Shown here piece by piece: positions 21,684-34,457 of a DNA stretch of 64,000 nucleotides; position 1 is the stretch's first letter, and each line of letters starts with the position of its first letter. The position numbers and the translations under genes are program-made. This DNA comes from Cunninghamia lanceolata (Eukaryota; Streptophyta; Pinopsida; Cupressales; Cupressaceae). The notes under the pieces are model-generated. The model saw nothing but the letters and a program-made list of their open reading frames with translations. It made no database searches and was not told the DNA's origin. Location of the stretch: NCBI GenBank assembly GCA_027924645.1, contig BSBN01000494.1, positions 1,560,001-1,624,000 on the forward strand. The letters run 5' to 3'.

Positions 21684-24600
21684 AGACGCAAATACTACAA
21701 CACTTTTTAAACTATTTAACATGGATTCAATAAAAGACTTGACATCTCTCTTTTTAGTTAAATCATAAACATACTTAAGATAACAATATAATTCCCTCTA
21801 TGATTTATTTAATAACTTACTACTAAAATTCACATCTGTACACTTTTAAAAAGAATCTCAATCTCAACTCAAACTGCAAGTACATCTATGACAAAAATGA
21901 ATTTTAAAACAATACGCAATAAAATTTTAACTCTCTTTTAAATAAAATTCTAATAATAATAACATATACTATTCTATTCTAGAATTTTAATTTCATCTAT
22001 TATTTGTTTAATCAATACCATAATAACTCAATTCACAATAAATATCTAATTTATTATTTATTAATTAAAATCAATGTACGACAAGATAGTATGTTACTAA
22101 ATCATAACTAAACAAATTTATATTTAAATAAGATAAAAAGAATATAAATCATTATATTTAATTCTAGAATTATAATATTATTTATCTAGCATCACCATAA
22201 AATCTACTTTATATTTAAAAAAAGGCTAATTTATTTATTTAACAAACATGCATCTACTAAATCAAATTTATTTAAATAAAATTAATTTTAAAATAATACA
22301 ACTCTATCTTAATATTTTAAGATAAACTAATATTATCTTATCACTATTGCCTTTAAATGAGTTTGATAAAAAAGTAAGTCAAATTAACAATTTTAATAAA
22401 TCAAAACTAAAAAAAACACAAAGCAAAATTTATGAGTTGATCAAGGAGTTTCAAAAATAGAAGTTTTACTAATTCTTAGCTTACAATTGCATACATTCAA
22501 AAAAACTTATTTATTAAATATTCTTACATTTACTAATTCAATTCCATTCTTCTTAGGGGCATTTATTCTAAAGAATAAAATATTACAAATTTATCCCATC
22601 TTATATATATACTAATAAATTATCTCCTCATTTTTAATTCCTACAGAGAAAATTAAATTCTATTTAACAATTTTAACTAACTCAAAAAGATAATCATTTA
22701 TGCAAGTTAACTAAACATTCCTGGAGTTTTTTATTAGAAACATTCTAAATAAATTTACTTTCCTATCCTTCTATTTAAATGGACTCTTGTTTTAACTTCA
22801 TTATGAGGAAAGAACATTAATAATATAATTTTATTTAGGATTCTTTAATCCAGAGAGGTGAAATTGAAGGAAGACTTATGAGGTATTGAACAAACAAAGG
22901 AGAATGGTCTTCTAGAAGAAAGCCATGACAATACAGATTTTAGAAGCGAAGGATGAATCCATAATATAAATTTGCAGAGATTCCAATGCAAGAGAGAGCA
23001 GGAAATTTATAGAGGGACAAAAGGCCCACAAAAATGTTTCATAGAAGAGTAGTAATTTGAAGATTTAGGAAGAAATATGACCTCAAGAAGTATTGGATAC
23101 AGACAAGAACCAATTTTAATATCTTTTATTATTATTATTATTATTATTATTTTAATAATTTTAATTTTGTGCTGAAGGAGGTTTGTTTTTAGCAAAAAAA
23201 AAGAGATTGGTTTACTAGAAAAAAGCTAGGAAAGAAAAATGGCAATACAGATTTTAGAGTAGTGAATGAAACCATTTTCAGAGATTCAAGAGTTTGATAG
23301 AGAAACCAGTGATTTTCAATTTGTTTGGAAGAGGAGGAGAAAAATTATAGAAGGTTCAGGAAAAGAAGAAAAGAAAACTCTAAGAAGAATGATCCCCATG
23401 CAAGATACAAATTTAATATCTTTAATTCCTAGAGGCTGTTCAAGCCCTTCATGCTATACGGTCAAATCAAAGCTTGCACAAAAGATTAAAATTTAAGTCA
23501 GAAGAAAATGTAGAGAGGGCAGTGATAGGGTCGTACGACAGCTTCAACAAAGGTTTAGAAATTTATTTTTATCTTATTTTTTAAAAAGTTTAGAGTTTTT
23601 AAGAAAAATCTCAATTTCTGGCAATGAATTCCATTGTGCAAATGCTGGATAAGCAGTATAATGGTATTGAGAGTAGCAAGATAGGTAAGGATAGAGAAAG
23701 AGATTTGAATAGAGCAAATTCTCACAAACTTCAGTCGACCAACAACTATCATGCTCAAGGATATAGAGAACTTCAGTTTTAGATGGCGAAAGGAAGACGA
23801 GAATTCTACTGAATTAAAGAAATAGGTTCAAGAAATTCAATATAGAACATAAACTAATTTTTATCAAATTTGAAAAAATACAAGTATACCCAAAATTTTG
23901 ATCCCAGGCTTCAAAATTGCTTCAGCTCTCCACTTCTTTAGCTTCCTGTAACAATTTTTCTAAATTTCTCTCTCCCTTTCTCAAAATGACTTTCCTCAAT
24001 ATAACCCCCTAGAAATAAAATTAGGCAAACTCTATTAATTTTCCACTACCAGAATCCATTTCAAAATCCCACTAACTCTCAAAAAAAGAAAACAATTAAT
24101 TTTCACCTTCTAGAGAGATTCTCCAAGTCATGAATCACATATGCTGACTAATATTATTTTACTAATTACCATATACTATTTTAACCATAATAAATACTAA
24201 TGACTCATATTCTTATAAAAACATTAAAATAATGAATTTAATCTATATTAAAATAATATTCCTAATCTCACATTGCTAAATAATGACTAATAAATAATAT
24301 TATAACTAACTTATTAACTAATAAAATCTTGCCCCTAAAACCAAATACAATTTCAGCAATAAAATAATACCATTCATTTATGACAAATGTCAATAGGATT
24401 TAATTATTAAAGCTATTACTTAAATTCATAGTTAAAATATTTTTCATTATTTCTCAATTTACAATTTTAATTAATATTTACATAAATATCACTATATCAA
24501 GCCTATTATTACTATTATATCATTCATTAATTCGTTACCAAAATACACATAGGCTTAACTAAACAAAACTCGACAATAACTCTACATACCACATGATGAC

Positions 24601-25176
24601 CAACATCCTGAAGCAAGGACTAAAGGGTGACACCTCCACTCACGGTCACAAACTGAAGACTGAAACTAACGTAGGGAAAACCTCATGTTATCTCCCATCA
24701 GCATTATCCATTGGTGTAAGGACCTGTTCAGACCTGCTAAGTTAAGTGGAGTCGAGGCTCGATACCTGCAACCTGCATCAAGATGATAGGTTGTATACAA
24801 CATATGCATATATATCAAATACATAGAGTCAGGGAATCTCAGTATAGTAGGGTGCTCAAAATGAGTAATACTACACCATCCCTACTCATAAGCATAACAA
24901 TAAACACAAACATCTCTAATCAGACAACATTAAATCCATACAACATAGTAACATTATTCTATATAATCAATTAACTATCAACTCACCATGTCACAACATA
25001 AACTGTAATAATAATAATATCATCATAACACATGTCAATAACCACATTAGTTAACCATAGTCCATCATGAACTTAATAAGCATAAAACATAAATCTAACC
25101 ACTCAAATGTTTTAAAATTGTCTAAAAGCAATGGAAAACTATCAACTGACACAAGCCAAAATTAAGGGGCATTACA

Positions 25177-25189
25177 TCCTCCCCCCAGG
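25177..25189 (-). other. Polypurine tract of the A/B internal domain
   Basis: Minus strand CCTGGGGGGAGGA directly before the LTR start TGTAATGCCCC. Equivalent tracts are at 45026, 50285 and 55762 (more decayed) and at 59286-59297 (+). Confidence 0.75.
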
Positions 25190-25389
25190 ACCAGGCTTAC
25201 TCTTGGAAACCTGCAACAAGATAAAGATAGGTATCTCGCATCTTGATCTAGGTATCTTCATATACAAACATACCTCTGAGGGACAACTTCAAAACAAGAA
25301 CTACTTAAAAGAAAAAGAATTTTAATCTACAAGAGTTTAAGCACTAGGTTACATAATGGGCTCAATATTAACCAGAGTACCCAGTATTC

Positions 25390-25408
25390 AAACTTGGCTC
25401 TGATACCA
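25390..25408 (-). other. Primer-binding site, tRNA-iMet type
   Basis: Minus strand TGGTATCAGAGCCAAGTTT, complementary to the 3' end of plant initiator tRNA-Met with one mismatch, two bases from the LTR terminus. Confidence 0.85.
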
Positions 25409-25979
25409 AATGTGATGCTCCATCATGCAACCCTAGAGTGTTAGACTAACAACTGCAAAGTTTTACATAATTCTTTTCTAAAGCAATAAATGCATAATTC
25501 AAAAGATAACATTAGATTATTGAAAATATTCTACAAGTTGTACAACTAACACCTCTAGGGAACATAACTGCACCAAATAATCAAGAAACCATAACAATAC
25601 AAGTGATATACATTATAATATAATAGAAGAGGATTGACATCATTCATTTACAGAGATGAACAATTACAAAGGTTCAAATTCAAGATTACATGACCAATCA
25701 CATCGGTTTACAATATAATACAATATTAAAATTATAATATAACTCTTGAGTATGCAAGTAAAAGTCTGAAACTAGAGAATCATCTACAGTGTTCACGAGT
25801 CAGATTAGCCAAGAAAAACTAATGAATTAAGCTTTTTGACCCAACCATGTGGAACCTTGAGGTCCACCCCTCTGAGCTAGGAGATAATAATGAGGTTCCA
25901 CTAAGTCAAAGGATGCAAGAAAGTAGATACAGATTTGACATAGACAATTCAAATCATCTAGACAAGACAACACCCCTCA

Positions 25980-26206
25980 AGACAAGACAAATCATTAAGA
26001 CAAGTCAAATTATCAAGATAAGACAAATCATTAAGACAAGTCAATTCATCAAGATAAGACAAATCATTAAGACAAGTCAATTCATTAAGATAAGACAAAT
26101 CATTAAGACAAGTCAAATCATCAAATCAAGACAAATAATTAAGACAAGTCAATTTATTAAGATAAGATAAACCATTAAGACAAGTCAAGTAATCAAGATA
26201 AGACAA
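25980..26206. repeat. 18/36-bp minisatellite (LTR B)
   Basis: Same unit and position as in LTR A, open in the plus frame as KTSQIIKIRQII-type peptide repeats because the period is a multiple of three. Confidence 0.85.
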
Positions 26207-27263
26207 TACTCTAGAGGCTACAACAAGAGATAAAAAGGAAGTAACTAAACTGTAGTAGGGAGAGTGTCATTGCATGGTCCTAGCGTGGGTTTTCTAGGCT
26301 ATCTCTCACTAGAAACCTACCCCCATCTATGGTTTTCCTGGTGACCTCTCTATAGGTACCAGCCCCATAGGGTGACATATGCGGAGCCAACACATCCTCT
26401 CATGGAGACAAGGAGGTCAACCTTGCCAATTAGGCCTTTTCATCCCATGCTTAGCCTATGAAAGCATTCAAGGCATGGGTGAGGCATCATACTTATCTTG
26501 TTATGTGAATTACTACTCAACCCACCTAGATCAATTATTAAGTTATCACTTGATTACAACTTCCATGGGGTTATCCAAGCAGCCACTTTGGGCACCTGCC
26601 TCACCATGAAAGCCACTCTCTTACATACAACTAGTAAGCCTTAACCATCACCCATAAACCAATAACATGCATGGATAAGGGATTGAAAGACATCCAATTT
26701 TTCGCAAACTAAAATATTACATAGATCATTTTAAATCCAAACTCTCAACCACAAAACTTACTCCTATCCATTTCAAAATCCCAAATCAAATTAAACATTT
26801 AATCAACAATTTTCAAATTAAAAACAACGATCTTTTTCAATCTACATCAAGATCTCATACCAAAAGACACATCACCAAAACATCCTTGCCATAATCTCAC
26901 ACTAAATTTGAGGTAACAAGCTTCTGGAGCTAAAAAGATTTTAACACAAATACCAATAAACAACTAACTAAAGCATGATGTTTAACAACCTTGACCTCTC
27001 ACAAAACTAGCATGATCACCATTGCATTAAGCTAGACAAAACATAACAACAAGACTCAAAACCAAATTAAATGCAATGACCCAATTGCATCCTTGATACA
27101 CATCGGTTTAAAATTAGCAACAAACAATCAAAGAATATATATAAGACCCAAATACTACAACACTTTTCAAACTATTTAACATGGATTCAATAGAAGACTT
27201 TATATCTCTCTTTTTAGTTAAATCATAAACTTACTTAAGATAACCATTACACATCATGTATTC

Positions 27264-27272
27264 AACAATATA
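27264..27272. repeat. Candidate target duplication of LINE-1, left (AACAATATA)
   Basis: Repeated at 34456-34464 after the poly(A). About 21 extra bases lie between the expected LTR sequence and this copy, so the 5' junction is untidy. Confidence 0.45.
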
Positions 27273-27296
27273 TTCTTTATTATTAAGAGGTGGAAC

Positions 27297-28955
27297 ATGG
27301 AGCGTGGGCAGCGACAGCAGCGACAGCAGCGAGGGCAGCGAGGGCAGCGACATTATGCAGGAAGATTGAGGCGACCATTACAATCTCAAGAATCTTTATT
27401 TACAGATTTTATTAAGGATTCGAATGGTTTCCATGATGTCTTCTCTCCGGGTCTGAGGACTAATAGATAGGTGAATTTTGGTCGTGAGGGTTTACAATCT
27501 AGGGTTTCTAGGTTTGGGAATGTTTTTCATCATTTTCAACAGCAAACTCCCCCTGTCAAAAAAGTTTGGATTCCTAAGGCGGTTCAGAAAAATGTCGACT
27601 TGCCATTAGGTATTAATTTTGAGGTTCAATTACCTGATGACCTTATTGATCCTCATGTGCGGGATCTTTCTCAGACTGCATTAATAGGTTTGGAATTGTT
27701 CTTTGGTTTCTATGAATTTGGAGTCTTGGGTTGTTGATAATTGGGAAGGTGTGACAAATTTTTTTATGTTGGATGAATCTTTGGGGTTTTTTGTTGCAAT
27801 CTTCTCATCTGCGGAAATGCGAAATTTAATTCTGGAAACCAAATCATGGTTTTTTAATGGGAAGGGTATGCATTTACAACCATGGTTTCCAAATTTCAAT
27901 CCATCTAAGAGTAACGATAACTTCTTCCCCTTTTGGATAAATTTTCCTAATTTACCTTTGGAATACAGAGACTTAACTGTTTTAAAATTCATTGCTCAGA
28001 GGTTAGGGTTTTTCATTAATCATGATCTCTTAACATTTAAAAACCCTAAGATCCCAGTTCGAATGTGTTTGATTATGAATACTTCTTATACTTTCCCGGA
28101 GAATATCATTTTGAAAACTTCTAAATCCTTGTGGATCCAAAGATCATTTTCGAAGATCCGGATACCATTTTTAAATTTGATAATCTGTTTGCTTTTGAGG
28201 AACGGGTGGCAAAGGGAAAATTGTGTTTGCATGAGGATCCTTTGGTTAGTCCTTAGGGTAAGGCCTTTGATTTACCTGAGGTTAATAATGAAGCTGTTTT
28301 AGGAGATAGAACCGATTCTAAGTTTTTGGATGATTGTGTCCTTGTTTTTGTTAAGGTAGCCCTGAAAGGTTCGGATTGTGGAGCTGAGTGTATTGACCGC
28401 GATCATTCTAATGAGGTTTTATTAGGTGCTTTGGATATATTCCTTGAACTTTCTTTGGATTATTTGGTTAATGCCCAAACTTCAGAAGTTGTCGATGTTG
28501 ATAGTGTACCTTTAGGTCTAGCGAATTCTTCGCTGGATAATCATGTTTCTGAGGTATCTCCTGAGGAACCTTTGCCTCAACCTTCTGAAGTTCTTTTGGA
28601 CCCTATTTCTTGTCTTGATAATGAAGTTCCTCTGAGATCTTCTTCTCTTGTCAATTTGCCTTCTGATTCACCTCTATCTACAAAGATTTCTGTTCAAAGG
28701 GAAGGTTTTAGTAATGTTTCTACAGATCAAATAGATGTTGAAGAAGTTTTTCCTTTTTCTTTACAAGAGGCAGAAACTTTTATTGATGAAGTGGTTGCTA
28801 AGGTTGGGGAGGAACTTATTGAAAAGATTGCTGATGATGTTTTAAATGAGATTGATGCTCCCAATGACTCAGTTTCAGGTATTTCTCAAACTCCTTTGGA
28901 GACACCCGTGGTTTTATCTTCCCCTCCTAAGACTAGAGGAAGAAAATTGAAGTAG
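27297..28955 (+). pseudogene. LINE-1 ORF1, DUF4283-like nucleic-acid-binding protein, broken
   Basis: The ATG at 27297 opens MERGQRQQRQQRGQRG, an Arg/Gln-rich start encoded by five 9-bp GCAGCGA repeats. A TAG interrupts at 27468, then the frame continues and shifts near 27700. The shifted frame holds the recognisable DUF4283-like core: WEGVTNFFMLDESLGFFVA, then SWFFNGKGM, WFPNFNP and NLPLEYRD. It shifts back near 28310 into an acidic C-terminal tail (28326-28955) rich in Ser/Glu/Asp. In plant L1 elements this protein binds element RNA. LINE-2 ORF1 (40588-42147) aligns throughout. The annotated end at 28955 is a premature stop: in another frame the homologous tail continues to TAATG at 29027. 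Confidence 0.8.
27308..27352 (+). repeat. Five 9-bp GCAGCGA(C/G)(A/G) repeats in LINE-1 ORF1
   Basis: In-frame trinucleotide-based repeat coding for Arg/Gln/Gly at the N-terminus. It is not present in LINE-2. Confidence 0.9.
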
Positions 28956-29028
28956 GTGTGCAAAAAACTCTTGAAAAAATGTTAACAAGATCAGCGTTGA
29001 GGAGAGCCGAGGGCTCTCCTCAGGTTTA

Positions 29029-32000
29029 ATGAAGATTATTTCTTGGAATGTTAGGGGCATTAATGCTCCTAACAAAAAATGCTTGATAAAACATCAGATT
29101 GATTTATCAGGTGCTCATTTAGTTCTACTTCAAGAATCTAAATTGTCTGACCAATCAGCGGAGAAAGTTTTTAAATTATGGAAGAAATGAAATTATTTAA
29201 GCTCATCTTCTATTGGAGCTTCTAGGGGTTTAGTTGTCCTATGGGATAAGAGGTGTGTGGAAGTGACTCTTATTTCTAAAACCACTAATTGGCTTTTTTG
29301 TAGAAATTTACTTTGAACATCATTTGAAATTTGGTTTAATTAATGTTTATGGCCCAACTTCATCAGTAGATAAAAAATGATTATGGGATTATTTAACTGA
29401 TATTGTTCATTCCTTACCTGAGGAGAAACTTATATTGGGAGGGGACTTTAATGCTATTTTAAATACGAATGAAAAACAAGGTGGTATTATTTCCCCTTCT
29501 AAGGTTATGATGGACTTTTCTGCATTTGTTAGTGATAATGGTTTGTTTGATTGTCTGCCTTCTAATGGGAGATTTACATGGGTTAATAAAAGAAAAAACT
29601 TCCTTAGCATAGCAGAAAGGCTTGATAGATTTTTATTGTCATATCCTTGGTTATCTTTTCAGGGTTCTTTTTCTTCCTCGATTCTTTCTTTCTCAGGGTC
29701 TGATCATTTTCCTATTCTCTTAGAAATTGATGTTTTCGGATCTCAACCAAGTTTGAAAAAGCCTTTTAAGTTTGAATCAATGTGGTTCAAAGATCCTTCT
29801 TTTCTTCCGTTATTAAAATCCTGGTGGGAAACTTTGCCTTTTGTGGAAGGATCTAGAATGTTTCAGCTTGTTAGAAAACTGCATTTAATAAAAAAGCTTA
29901 TAAGAGCATGGAATGTTTCCCATTTTAAGAATATCTTTAAAGAGAAAGAGATTATTGAAAAAAAGCTTCTCATGATAAACTCTCATATTATCAATTGTGG
30001 TATGGATAGTTCAACCTTTGACCAACAAAAACAGCTCTAGCTGGAGTTGGATGAACTCTTGGCTAGAGAAGAAGAGTATTGGCGTCAAAAATCAAGAGAA
30101 ACTTGGTTGCAAGCTAGGGACTGAAATACTAAATTCTTTCATGCTTCTATTAAAATGAATAGACAGGTTAATAAAATTCATCATATTGCTAATTCTAATG
30201 GATCCCTAATATCAGATCCTATCCTTTTACAATAGGAGGCTATTTCCTTTTTCTCGAATCTGTTAACCAATAATTCGAATGAACCCTTGGAAGAGCTATG
30301 CAATTCTCTATTAGACAATATTCCTAAGTTGTTGAATGATGATGATAATGTTTTATTAATGAAGGAATTTTCTTTGGAAGAAGTTAAGGGAGTAGTTTTC
30401 TCTTTAGACCTTGATAAGGCTCCTGGTCTGGATGGTTTTACTCCTCTGTTTTTTCAGAAATGTTGGGATTTTATGGGGAAGGATGTCTGGTTGGCCTTGG
30501 AAGAATCAAGGAAACATAGTAATATACTTAAAGAAATGGATACAACCTTTATTGTTTTAATCCCTAAATCCACTGCTCCCTCTTCTTTTTCTCAGTTTAG
30601 ACTGATTTCTTTATGCAACACTATTTATAAAATATTTACAAAAGCTATTTCATTGAGGTTAGCCATGCTTATTCCAAGAATTATTTCCTCTAAACAAGGA
30701 GGTTTTGTTCCTGGTAAGGAAACAGCAGATGGCGTAATCTTGGCTCATGAAGTTTTGCATTCAATTAAAGATCTTAAGCTTCCTGCTATGATGCTCAAAC
30801 TAGATATGATGAAAGCTTACGATAGGGTTTCTTGGAATTTTTTATTAAAAGTTCTTCTCAAATTTGGTTTTGATAAGAAATGGTGTAAATGGATTCATTC
30901 TTGTATCTCGGGGGTTCGATTAGCAGTAATCATTAATGGTAGTCCTACTGCTTTCTTCCAAGTTTCTCAAGGTATAAGACAAGGGGATCCTTTATCCCCT
31001 TTTCTCTTCATTTTAATGGCTGAGACTTTTAGTAGAGAAATTTTATTGCAAAACAGTTTATCTAATTGGAAAGGGATTCAGATTCCAGGCGTTCCTTTTT
31101 CGGTAACACATACCTTGTTTGCAGATGATACTCTGTTGTTTGGTCTCCCTTCTATCAAAGAGGCTAAATGTATTCAGAAGGTTATTTCTAGATATAGCTC
31201 TGTGTCAAATGAAGCAGTCAATTTGGATAAATCTAAAATTTATTTCTTTAATACTAAACCTTCCTTACAAAGTAGGATTGTTTCTATCCTTAAAGTTAAA
31301 TTGTAGACTTTACCTAGTCTATATTTGGGAATCCCTTTATTCTTTGGTCCACAAAAGAAGTCCTTTTAGGCAAAGGTCTCTCATTCTATTCATGCTAAAA
31401 TTGCTCTTTGGAAGGCTCGATGGTTAACTTTATCTGGTAGAATCACTCTTTTAAAATCTGTTTTAACTGTTGTTCCTATATATATGCTTTCTGTGTTAAA
31501 TATTCCAAGAGGTATAATTCAGGAGATCCAGAAATCTTTGAGTTCTTTTTTATGGAAAGGGTCTGTTGATGAAGGTCATAAAGTTTCCTTAGATGCTTGG
31601 GATAAGGTCTGGGTTCCTAAATCTTCTGGTGGTTCAGGAATTCATAATCTCTCTGTGCATAATAAAGCCTTGGGTGCTAAGTTGGCTTGGAAGATGTTTT
31701 CTAATCCAGATCTTAAATGGTGTAAATTCCTTCAATATAAATACTTAGACTCCCTTTCCCCTGATAGGATCTTTACCGTTTCTAATCCTTCTAAGGGTTC
31801 TTCAATCTGGAATTTTTTAGTTTCTTGCAGGAGAGTTCTTTTACCTCATCTTTCCTGGAAAATTTTTAATGGTTCTAAAGCCTCTTTTTGGGATGATTCT
31901 TGGAATGGTTTTTCTCCTCTCTCCTCGGTTAAGGAATTGGTTCAAGCTAAATCTTATCTTTCTTCTTCTTGGGGTGTTAGAGTTAGTGACTATCTTTTAG

Positions 32001-33286
32001 TCACTAAAGAAGGCTCTCTTTACAGTTCTCATTGGAGAGATTTTTCAACTTGTCCTATTCCTGAGAATCAAAAGCTCCTTCTTAGTCAAATATTAAGTAA
32101 AAGAAGGGTTTGTTTCTTACCAAAAGAAGATGTTTTATTTTGTTCCTTTTCTAATACTGGTTCTTATTCTATTAAAGATGGTTATAGATATCTTTCTTCC
32201 ATGGATGTTCCTTCTGATTTGGATTGGCCTCAGTTGCTATGTTGGAATGTTGCTTGTCTTCAAAAAGTTGGAGCCTTTGCTTGGTTAGCTTTGAAAAATA
32301 AAATTTTAACAGGTCAGAGGTTGGCTAGGTTGGGGATTATGGATTCCTTCAATTGTGTGTTTTGTGGTTTATGTGAAGAAGAGGTAGATCATCTGTTTAT
32401 TTCTTGCTCTTTTGCCTTTTCATGTTGGACTTGGCTCTTTTCCAAATTACGTTGGTCTTCTCCTCTTCCTAATTCTTTGTTGGGACTTTTTAAAAGTTGG
32501 CCCATTTTATTCAAAGGTTCTACTTTTGCTGTTATTTAGAATATTTGGTTGGAAAGGAATCGAAAGATTTTTAGAAATGTTAGTAAGGATTTTCAGTCTG
32601 TTTCCTTTATTATTGAAAATTCTATCTCAGAGGTGGTGGTGAACTATCTTAAATCATTGAAGTCTTCTACTCTTCACTTCACTTCATGGGATAATTCCAT
32701 TTTGGAAAACTGGCCCTCTTTAGGTTCGTTTTCTTTTTCACATTCTTCTGCAGTCACTCAGGTGGATAGAAGGTTAGTTAAGTGGTTGCCCCCCTCTGGT
32801 GATTTCATTAAGTTTAATTTTGATGGGGCTTCTCGTGGCAATTCGGGCCCTTCTTCTATTGGCGGGGTTTTTTGAAATAAGAAAGGTGAAATTCTCAAAG
32901 CCTTCTCTGGTAAAATTTCTGATGGTACTAATAACTAGGCTGAGACCCTTACTCTTGTTGAGGGTCTTAGGGTGGCTATTAGTTTAAAGATCTCTAGACT
33001 CCATATTGAAGGTGATTCTTTAATTATTATTAATGCTTTGAAAAAGCATCATACTTTTAATTGGCAATTAGATTACCTCTTACAAGAGGCATGGCATCTT
33101 TTGGATGCATTTGATAGCTTCATTATTTCACATACCCTAAGAGAGGGTAATAGATTGGCTGACGCTATTGCTAACTTGGGCTTTGATTTAGACTCCTCTC
33201 TAACTTATTTTGATGAGGATTTAGTTGGCCAATATCCACATTTGGCGGATATAGTACACTTTGATTGTTTAAGGTATGTGAATTAA
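29029..33286 (+). pseudogene. LINE-1 ORF2: AP endonuclease, reverse transcriptase, zinc knuckle, RNase H (broken)
   Basis: Starts MKIISWNVRGINAPN (endonuclease). The frame is lost between about 29190 and 29430 and resumes with GGDFNAIL and GSDHFPILLE (catalytic His). RT (30287-31306): LDKAPGLDGFTPLFFQ, KLDMMKAYDRVSW, GIRQGDPLSPFLF and FADDTLLFG near 31120. After further stops come CGLCEEEVDHLFISC (zinc knuckle, about 32360-32410) and an RNase H domain: FNFDGASRGNSGP, IEGDSL, REGNRLADAIANLG. In-frame stops are at 30038, 30122, 30233, 31304, 31367, 32537, 32873 and 32936. An RNase H domain after the RT is typical of a subset of plant L1 elements. The product would nick target DNA and copy element RNA in the nucleus, but this copy is inactive. 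Confidence 0.9.
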
Positions 33287-33381
33287 TTATCACTTGTGTG
33301 GTTTCATGGTTGTGGCAGCTAATAGTTCTTTCTTGGTGTTGTCATTATTTCCACATGCGTCGTTCATTTGTGTTGTGATTT

Positions 33382-34236
33382 ATGTTGTCCATTGATTCCT
33401 TTCCTCCACAAGCTATTTGTACTTGCTTTCTTACAGTGCCAGCTCGCAACATGTTTCATTCATTTCCCTCATGGGTGATGATGCCTGCTAATTATGATCT
33501 ATTGATTCTTTGGGTTATATATTGTTATTGCTTAATATGTTTAATCCTACTTCTTTTATTGTTGTTTGCTCTGTTCAATGCAATGGAAATTCAGCTTAAT
33601 CGCCGTTTGTTCTTTCCTATCTCAAAATGGGAGTCTGCTTTCATCGGCTCTATGTCTCTGAATGGTTTAAGATCTGTCTTTGCTATAGACAGCCTAGAGG
33701 TGGAGGAATCCATTAGGGAGGTTGTGGGCCAAGACATACTTGAAGGCCGTGTTCGAGTTCTTTACCCTTCTTAGATCTTTATGGTTTTTGTTTCTAATGC
33801 TATGGACTTATTATAGGATATTGGCATAGTTTGTCAGCTTATTGAGAAGTTTGTTCATCATTTTCTTTTTACTGATGAAATTGTTGATGCAGCCTTTCAG
33901 AATTATGATTTATTTAGTTCAGAAGCTCTTATTGGTGGTCTTTTGACCAAATGTCAAGTTCTTCACTCTCCTGCCCACAATTGCATTTTTAATGCGGTTC
34001 ATTCTTCTCTATTGCACGAGGACAAGGATTTTCTACACCTTTCTTTACATGCTCATGGTAGTGAGATTGGTGAAGGCTTCCCAAACAAAGTGGATGAAAT
34101 ATTTCAAGTTCTGCTATTTTTTATGCAATTCCATCCTCTTCTTCCTCCCCCTCCGGGTTCGCCTATTGAAGTTCAGGTTGTGGGGGATCTGAATTATGTT
34201 ATGCAGGATTTGAATGCTGAAGTGAACTTGGGCTAG
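33382..34236 (+). pseudogene. LINE-1 ORF3, unknown protein downstream of ORF2
   Basis: One frame of about 285 codons, 95 bp after ORF2, with TAG at 33772 and 33814. Its N-terminal third contains a strong hydrophobic stretch (YCLICLILLLLLLFALF), a likely membrane segment. The C-terminal part has SNAMDLL, CIFNAVHSSL and a proline run (PLLPPPPG) before an acidic tail. LINE-2 has a clear counterpart (35309-36222, minus), including SNAMDLLQ, HCLFNAFSHGL and PPPLPPPP. Conservation between two well-diverged elements argues for a real gene. I know of no plant LINE protein like it. The start codon is uncertain. Confidence 0.6.
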
Positions 34237-34424
34237 TTAGTAGCTTTTTTTGGGTTTTTGCCTCCTCCGTCTGATGATCAAAATGTAATATTTTGTTAAA
34301 ATTATTCATGTAAAATCTTGCTCCTATTTGTGTGAAATGTTTGGAGGTTTTCTTCCCTGGTTCTTTCCTGCCAGTATGCTCATCGAACTAGGGTTTGTAA
34401 TTATTTTAATTTTAATATAATTAT

Positions 34425-34457
34425 AGTGGTCCGCCACTTTTGTTAAAAAAAAAAAAA
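34425..34457 (+). other. LINE-1 3' terminal hairpin and poly(A)
   Basis: AGTGG-TCCG-CCACT (34425-34438) forms a perfect 5-bp hairpin with a UNCG-type loop, followed by TTTGTT and A13. LINE-2 ends with a hairpin of the same outer stem and TTTTGTT before its poly(A). A likely recognition structure for the element's own RT. Confidence 0.65.

Larger units (their letters stand above)
25177..25410 (-). mobile_element. Internal domain between LTR B (5') and LTR A (3')
   Basis: 234 bp only. On the minus strand: 2-nt spacer, primer-binding site, ~195 bp without a useful ORF, AGTAAGCCTGGTCC, then the polypurine tract. The last part is homologous to the PPT-proximal sequence at 59265-59297, linking the array to the (+) elements. 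Confidence 0.8.
27273..34457 (+). mobile_element. LINE-1: L1-clade retrotransposon with ORF1, ORF2, ORF3 (degenerate)
   Basis: A ~7.2-kb non-LTR element, nearly full length: ORF1 from 27297, ORF2 from 29029, a third ORF to 34236, a terminal hairpin and a poly(A) of about 13. It is inserted in LTR B. Eight in-frame stops in the ORF2 frame after the endonuclease region are all TAG or TGA, as expected from C-to-T decay of methylated DNA. It is a divergent relative of LINE-2, with the same gene order. Confidence 0.9.

Noticed and set aside
23266..23496. Plus-strand ORF repeated in other array LTRs (also 48393-48710)
   Set aside because: Its presence follows from LTR homology. The frame is broken in LTR B and D and is antisense to the element, so there is no sign of selection.
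25390..25408. tRNA-Met gene fragment
   Set aside because: Only the 3' complement is present, at the exact distance from an LTR end expected of a primer-binding site, with no cloverleaf around it.
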